A stretch of 64,000 bases of DNA. Origin: Bugula neritina (lineage: Eukaryota > Bryozoa > Gymnolaemata > Cheilostomatida > Bugulidae). The translations under genes were made by a program, and so were the position numbers. The notes under the pieces are model-generated. The model saw only the letters and a list, made by a program, of their open reading frames with translations, searched no databases and was not told where the DNA came from. Of this stretch, positions 47,401-55,600 are shown one piece after another; the first letter of the stretch is position 1, and each line of letters begins with the position of its first letter. The DNA is taken from the NCBI GenBank assembly GCA_964035545.1, contig OZ037766.1:10487722-10551721 (forward strand). Reading direction: 5' to 3'.

Positions 47401-50400
47401 ACAAGTTGGAAAATAGAAGGCATTCATTGATGTCTAAAAGTTCAGTACATACACAGTAAACAAACTGACATTTTAAATAAAAAGGTAAATGTAATGATTT
47501 CAAATAATATGTTATCAATAACTATGGTAATGATTCAAAACATAAAATCATCATATTGAAAATGATATTTGCAAATATGAAGAATAAGCTAATTGATATT
47601 ATAATTATTTTAGTGTTCATAGCTGAAGGATCTTAATTTAAAGCATTGGCAATCTGCCAAAGAGTAATAATATACAAAAAGCTTATAATATAATGATGAC
47701 TCATTGAATTGGTGAGAAAACGTTCAGAAGATTATTCTACTAAAATATTTTCTTTTATACATGAAAATGCTTTTGTTTTTCAATTCTAGAATGATAGCTG
47801 TAGCTGCATAAGTGTTTTGAAAATTTATAAATCGTTGTTAATGGAAATCAATTTTTGTAACATTACTTTTCGCAAATCTATTTTCTAATAAAAACTTCAA
47901 TATATTGGTACTAAATTAGTATTAAACTTTAAAATTCCACGAAGTCGGCATCTAACAATGAAATCTAAAATTTACGTTGTATGTATAGCTTATAACACCT
48001 CCACCTTGCAGTTGGAGGTCATAACATCACAATGTATTGTATTATGTACATATATATAGTCTATGCTACCTTCTCCATTGCTGTCAACTCCAGCATCGTT
48101 ATAGCACAGTTTCCGGTAATCTGCAGTACCTCTTGCAGGACACAGAGAGTGAGATCGCCCCCAACACATCTGCGCAGTTGCAACAGCAGTTACAGAGTCT
48201 ATGACATAGGAGCAACAACACTGTGACCTCAGGACGCTCTGAAATAAAATGTATTATAAAGATCTTTAGATAATTGATTTGAATTGTATTCAACAGTTTC
48301 TAAGAACAACATAGAAAATCTAATTATCAGCTACCTTCACAATTCCACATAAATTTATCCAAACTCCATTCTGTATGCCCAGCAAATAATATATTCTGTA
48401 GTCATTTTAGGAAGAAAAAAGAATATAAAGTTGCCTTGGAACTAGGGTCAGTGCAGGTGTTGTCTGATAGAATGGTTTTAAAACACAAGTCTCGTCTTGT
48501 TTCCTGGCACCTGGTACCATCAGCGTGCAGGACGAAGCCATCGTCACAGGAGCACTGAAATGAGCCTATTGTGTTGATACACTCTCCGAGCTCGCATAGA
48601 GGGTCACTTGAGTCCAAGCATTCATTTATATCTGTGCAGAATATTCAACATCTTCAATTATGGTTTTGAGATTTATGACTTTTTCCTTCAAGTGGAAGAT
48701 CATGTATGAAAGTAATTAAATAACGTATTTGATGAGCAATCTAAAATTATTAAATATGAATGCTTACCAACACAAGCTTTCTCATCTCTCGTTAGTCTAT
48801 ACCCAGGATTACACGCACATCTATATGTTCCGTCCATGTTGAAGCACTGTCCGTTTTGGCATTTAGATGCTTGGTAGCATTCATTAGAATCTAAATTTAC
48901 AATTTGACACACTTTACATCGATGGAAATTGTATTATTCTGTTGAACTGAACTCTATTTTCTTTTCTCATAGTTTTCAACTGATTAGGATTGAAAGAACT
49001 TCCAACAATTTGCACATCTGCACAAGTTGAAGGAGATCTTCATTAAGAAATACAGCTTATTAAACCATTTCTAATCAACTTTATATTACCATAAAAACTG
49101 ATTTAATCATATTATAGCTATTCATACTATAGAAAAATACTAAAAATTATTATTATTAATATCAAACCGATGCAAAAAGTTCCATCAGGTGAAAGTTCAT
49201 AGCCCGGGTTACATGTACACTTGTAAGAACCAGGGCTGTTCTCACACTTTCCATTAGCACAGATACTGTTCCCACTTTCTCTACATTCATCTATGTCTAA
49301 AAGTGAACGAAATATACTCACTACTTCATGAGTATGCAAAAACACAATTGGAGATCGTTCACAGCTGCAAATATAAATATAGAAGGAGCAATCAAACTCA
49401 TCTTTTTTTTCTTATTCTATGAGACAATATATTATTTTCATCTAAAATTTAAAATTTCATCGGTGCCAATAGCAAATAACATAATGTTTTGATACTAACC
49501 ATAACAAATCTGCTGATTGGCTGATTGCTTGTAGCCATCATTACATAGACACTTGTAAGCTCCTGCCATGTTTTGGCATTTGCCATTAGGACACATTCCA
49601 GATTCCATGCACTCATTCATATCTGAACAGCACAAACACATGACCCCAAGTTACAAATATATTATGTAATTTGCATGTGAATTTTCACCTTAAAGTGTAA
49701 ATCCCAAAGACTCTCTATTTATTTACAAATTACTACCCAATGGAAATGTTAGAGTTTTCATAATTTTATCATGATAAAATAGTGTAGCAAATGCTATAAT
49801 TATTTGTTGAATTAGTAGAAACCAGTTGATAACAAATTGGTATAAAGAGAAGGCAACTTTAAGGTAAGTTAATTGAAAATATAGTTTATACAATCGCACA
49901 TCTACAAAATAATACCATGTATCCAATGGTAAAAACATGAATTAATGATAAAATTGTGATATAAATATGAACAGCTCTATGTTATATAATATGTTGATGT
50001 TGATGGTAACATATACACTAAAATATTTTGAGTCATGTTTTGAATTAGAAAATAATATTATAGCAGAATTTCAAAAAAGTGTTTTTGTAATGTTATAGTG
50101 TTGTAACTATTTCAGTAATTGTAACAACACATTGTTTAGAAAACTGATGAAAATTTTATGAAACTAGTGCAAGCTGCAACACTTAGTGAATATACCTGTA
50201 CAGGTTCGGCCATTGGAGGTTAGTGCATATCCATCATTGCACACACAAGTAAACGATCCTTCAGAATTGGTACAGACCCCATTCGCACACACATCTAGTT
50301 GTGTGCATTCATTGTCATCTACCAAAATACGCCAATTTTATTTTATCAATTTTAATAAAATGTCTATAAAAATTTATGTAGCCGTAAGTATCAAGCAATT

Positions 50401-52613
50401 GTTACTGTTGCCATTGTCATTGCATAGTTCGTAGAGAAATGGTCAGCGGGCGTTAACACATTAGCATAATGAAAGAAATAAATATCTGACAGTCTAAGCT
50501 CCATGTACCATTTGCTAAAAAAGTAATGCAGCATATTTTTTGACAATTTTAATTATATTAATTAGCTTCTCAAAGCAACTATGTTATGTGAATTGCATGT
50601 GTGGAGTAACTTTATGTTATAAATTGGTAATTACTTTGTCTGTAAACACACTCGACCTGTTGCAACAATTCACATAACAACTGATTAGTTGTGCAAAAAT
50701 AAACATACCAACGCATTTGTTCTGACTATTTAGAATGTATCCAGTATTGCAAACACAGCGATAGGATAAATTGGTGTCTACACATCGTCCATTCTGGCAT
50801 ATATTAGGACCCAACTGCTTGCACAAAGAGGTGGAAGTGGTAGGACTCACTTGCCCACACAATGCTACATACTCAGCTAAAACATATTATTACATATTTG
50901 TCATAAGAATAGTTTTGAAATCACAACCATCTTAACATTTTTGGCCATCTGTGAATTTATAACTAAGCATATGAAAGAATAAATTATTTTTAAATACTTG
51001 TAGCAGTAACTAACGTATAGTTTTAAATACTGTTGAAAAAAATTCATTTTTCATATATATGTATATCTATGTTATATTAGAAAGATTAAACAAATATTAA
51101 ACTAAGCAAGATCAATGTACTTATAAGACCTATCAACACAACAACCTATTGTGTATTACAGACTCTTTTGGATGTAAGCAGGGTACACATGCAGGTCACA
51201 ACACCACCACTTCTGTCATTATGAATATAACATAAAGATGCATGCACAAGCATTGAACCGTTCCAGAGTTTCTTTTCCGATATTTTTTGCACAGCTGTGT
51301 TATAAAATTTTATTCTATTGATCCAGTATTATAGAAAGCTAACAGTATTTACATATGAAGTTGGCAAAATCACTTATTTTTATATTCACTAAATACAATT
51401 AAATTGAAGCTACATATAAATTGCAATGATATATAAAAAATAAAGAATAATGATTTTTCTTACCTGAATCTAAGGTAGGGCAGCGCTGGCAGGAGTAGCC
51501 TAGTGCAGGCCCCCAACCTGCACCTTGGTGGTGACAGCAACAAAGCTGGTAGCTAAGTTGACCCTGCATGGGTTTAGTGCACTGTTGAGATATAACAGTG
51601 GAAAAACAGTAGTTGGAGGCCTCTACAAATATTTCATACTGGTTACTTTCCCACATGTATATAATTCACAACCATAATCTTTGTGTCACCGTCACATAAA
51701 AGTACAAGGTGTCAGGTAAAAATGGCACAGGTAAAAAAATAGCATGACAGCAAGGGAAAATTTGCAAGTAATTACTTTTATGGCAAAAATGACTTTACTT
51801 TGTCTCTGATGCAGGTTTAAAAGCAGTGCAAAAGCAAATGGCAAACAGGTTGGGAAAGAAAGAGCAAAAGAAAGAAATAAGAGAAGTTATCTCAACTACC
51901 GCAGAGAGTTGCTAACTACAAGCTATACAATATACAATACCTGGAGTAACTATCTCTGATGACAAATAGAAATATATTAATTGCATCTAAACACAGCTTA
52001 ATATGCTATTTTTGCTTTAACTAACAAATTTGTTTAATTAAATTAAATTATGATAGAAAACAATACCACAAAATACTATATGTGAAAGCTCAACGAAGCC
52101 AATTAGACTACTAAGATTTTTGTAAGAGGTTACATCTTGTAGGTGTAGTAACATCCAAAAATACTCAGGCAGCAAATAATACAGTTATTATAAATCATGC
52201 TCATCAGTAAATTTTTACAAGAATAATATTCAAACTAGATTTTTTATCAAACTGACTCCATTCAAAAACGTTACTATAATATGGTTTTTATTATGTTGCA
52301 ACTAATATAATATATAAACCTACCAATACAGTCTTCACCATCCTCAGAAGGTTTGTATCCTTGATAACAGCGGCAATAAAACCCATCAGCGCTATCCATA
52401 CAAACACCATTTCTACCACAAGCTTCGGGCACCATGGAGCAAGTCCGAACAGCTTATAAATAGTGTATGTATAGCTTATCATTTAGAGTAAAAATAAACA
52501 GTGAGTACAGCTAATAGGTTATATATTAGTAATTAGCATATAAAGCAAAAACACGAAGCATATAAAGTATTTACTTACAGTTTAATTTATTATACAATGC
52601 CTTCAAAGACAAA

Positions 52614-52694
<81 letters not shown>

Positions 52695-55600
52695 GTATAT
52701 ATATAGGCAGCTACATAACTTTCATATTCAGCGTCATGATTCTTTAAGGGAAGCACAAAGTGTTTTATATAAATTTCAAGGCATTATAATCATAGGTCAT
52801 ATTAAATAAATTTTTTAACTTTTAGAATTCTAGCTAGTAATTTAATGTATATTACATGGCTTTCAAATTTCTTCTACTTTGTACCATCCCAAAGTAGAAT
52901 TTTCAGTTCTTTGATCTTTTAGAATCCAACAAATTAATGCAGCATCAAAATTTAAGTGCAAAACTGTTCTAAGCTTTTTTATGTACTAAAGTACACATTA
53001 TTATATTAATTATCTGTCTCTAATATATAAAGATATAGAGGTATATAACTACAGTACAGAAAAGATCAATTACTAATTATTTGACAATGGTTAACCCTAG
53101 TGAAATGTGAACTCCACAAGTGTTGTGCCGTGGAGCTTAAAACTTAGTTTACACATGATTAACTGGACACCTTATAATAAATACTTGCTATATAACATAT
53201 CTGTTTCTCACAGCTAGACTGGCATTCTTTGAGTTTACAGTTGCCATAACAACACATAACATTATAGGGCTAATCTCAGCGGGGCCCATATATCCGACAC
53301 ATGCATACATACGCGTGAAGTGCTCTCATTTACACAGTATTGATTTTAATCTCTTGAGTAAATTAGGGCCCAAAATACAATTCTATAGAGTTTTGGGCCT
53401 CAGCATAGCTTTAAGCTGTTATGTGAACATTCTTGAGTGGATCAGGCTGTACATAGAGTTACCCAAATGCTATGGTGTGCTCATTGGATTATCTTGTGTT
53501 ATGACTTGAAGCACTATTACATTACAGCTTGCTGTTTACTCAAATCTTCCAATGTTTTATTTACATAGGGCCCAAATTACAGCAGGAAACTAGGTGAACA
53601 TTTAAAACCGTGGTCATACAGAATGTAACTAATAATTTATATAAGTTCTTACATAGTTATATTATTTAGTTATATATGCTGATATTGAAGTCTGAGGCAT
53701 TAGAGCAAAATTTAGTGCAGTTGGAGCAAACCTATAACTACTTCAGATATAGGCAAGTTGCTATAGAATTGTCGCTGTAAGAGTAAATCAAACTCCAATA
53801 TTTTATTTTCTATACTCACAAGTTACACAGGCATTTGTTAGGGGGTCCTTAACTGTTCCAGGTGCACATTCGCATATGTAGGAGCCAATTGTGTTGGTAC
53901 AGGTCCCTCCAATACACAAGCCAGCAATAGCTGAGCACTCATCAATGTCTATGCAAGTGAACAAGGTGAGAGTAAAAATTATGGCATTGGTTCAACAATA
54001 GCACTATATTGCATTAGTGAAAGAGAATAATATTGATCTTGCTACCGAAAAAAAATTAGGTTCCACCGAGACTTGAACTCGGATCGCAGGATTCAGAGTC
54101 CTGAGTGCTAACCATTACACCATGGAACCACGTTGCTTTCAGTGCTGTAATTAGCTATTCAATTCTTACAACTAAAATGCTTTTGTCTTACCTATAATAG
54201 TTATATACAATAATTTTGGACAAGACATAGATTGTCATTTTTTTATAATATCATCTACTGACTACCATTACAATAATCACATTTAAGCATCGGATAAAAA
54301 ATATGAATCACTTATATGATATATTAATACTTAATACAAATTCATTCAAATAATACCATTTTATTTAAAAAACGATCAAAAATGGCATTATCCTATACAT
54401 ATAAGAAGTGCAATGATTTTAATACTCTCTGTTAGCAAAGTTATAGGTAATGTCATTATAACACAATGTATACATGTATAATGAATAGCCTACAAAGTTT
54501 TGAAAATAAGATATTGTATTTATTATATGCATAGTAAAAAAAACATGAAGTAAGGTGCAAATTTCAAGTTTACGGAAAGTTCCAACTTCTCTGTTATTTT
54601 CAAAACTGACATGCATGATTAATCTCACACCAAACCAATAATTAAGTTTGAAATGTATTTGAACTAGAATTATTTGTGAAAAATTTTCTATGCCTGATAT
54701 TCTATAGTCTATACTTTGCACTGTCAAAAGGCTCAGTATAAACATAATGCCTCAACAAATATGTAAGTAAAAGTTTGACGGACAATTTCAAAGGTATCAA
54801 ACATGACTTTTTAATGGAATACATAGGAGCAACATTGTCACATTTTTAAATGAAATTGGCAATACATTTGTCATAACCTAAAAACAACTTCTAGCAGAAA
54901 AAGTAATATTTCTTTCAGCTTTATAAATTTAGCAATAATTATGGTTTTCATACATACCTTGACAATTGTCTTCTTTGGCAACAAAGATGTAGCCTCTTCT
55001 ACAAGGATGAGGATTATCTGGACAGCGGGAGCATGGTATACCCCACCCTACCCCCAGAGTAGCACAGCACAGAGACCTGGTGCATTTTATTCCAGTCAGA
55101 GCACCTAAACACTGATTACCATTTATCTCAGTGAAACATGGGCCCACCTTGAGAACTCCTAATAGAAGAACAGAACTGTCGAAATAACAAAAACCGAAAC
55201 TTATATGAATGTCCAGCAACACGTCATATATTACATTTTGTTTAATAAAATGTGGCAATTTATTGCAACAGACATATATTATAATTATAAAAATTATACA
55301 CAAATTGTTATAAAAATGTACATAGTTTGAAAATATAATAAATATTTTTGATGCATTTAACAACTGTAATATTAGTTGTCTCATATATATGTTCTCTTTT
55401 AGTTACTTAATTTACTTACTTTATTTACTCTATTCACTGAAAAATAATTTAGTAAACTGAAACAAATTGAATGCAAGACATTATATAACATACTGAGCTA
55501 TTACCTGTAAAAAATTATATAACATACAGAGCTACTACCTGTAAAAAATTATATAACATACAGAGCTACTACCTGTAAGACATTATATAACATACAGAGC

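Larger units (their letters stand above)
44409..52452 (-). other. FBN: Fibrillin exons 8-22: EGF, TB1, EGFs, TB2, hybrid 2, TB3
   Basis: Exons 52452-52324, 51622-51464, 50876-50709, 50318-50196, 49622-49500, 49296-49168, 48890-48768, 48631-48435, 48238-48070, 47433-47302, 47014-46927, 45766-45606, 45439-45245, 44819-44700 and 44555-44409. Exon 8 is an EGF lacking the DIDEC calcium motif. Exon 9 is TB1 ([14 protein letters not shown]). Exon 10 has EYVALC, a short SPTTSTS linker and EGF4. TB2 is split across exons 15/16 by a GC-AG intron. Exons 18/19 share one EGF through a phase-2 intron. Exon 20 is hybrid 2 ([14 protein letters not shown]), exon 21 an EGF, and exon 22 is TB3 ([15 protein letters not shown]). 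Confidence 0.93.

Noticed and set aside
52571-52756. Tyr-Ile repeat protein frame
   Set aside because: Translation of the (TA)n microsatellite.
54419-54745. 108-codon minus-strand frame between fibrillin exons 6 and 7
   Set aside because: Lies within an intron, has no motif, and exons 6 and 7 join in phase without it.
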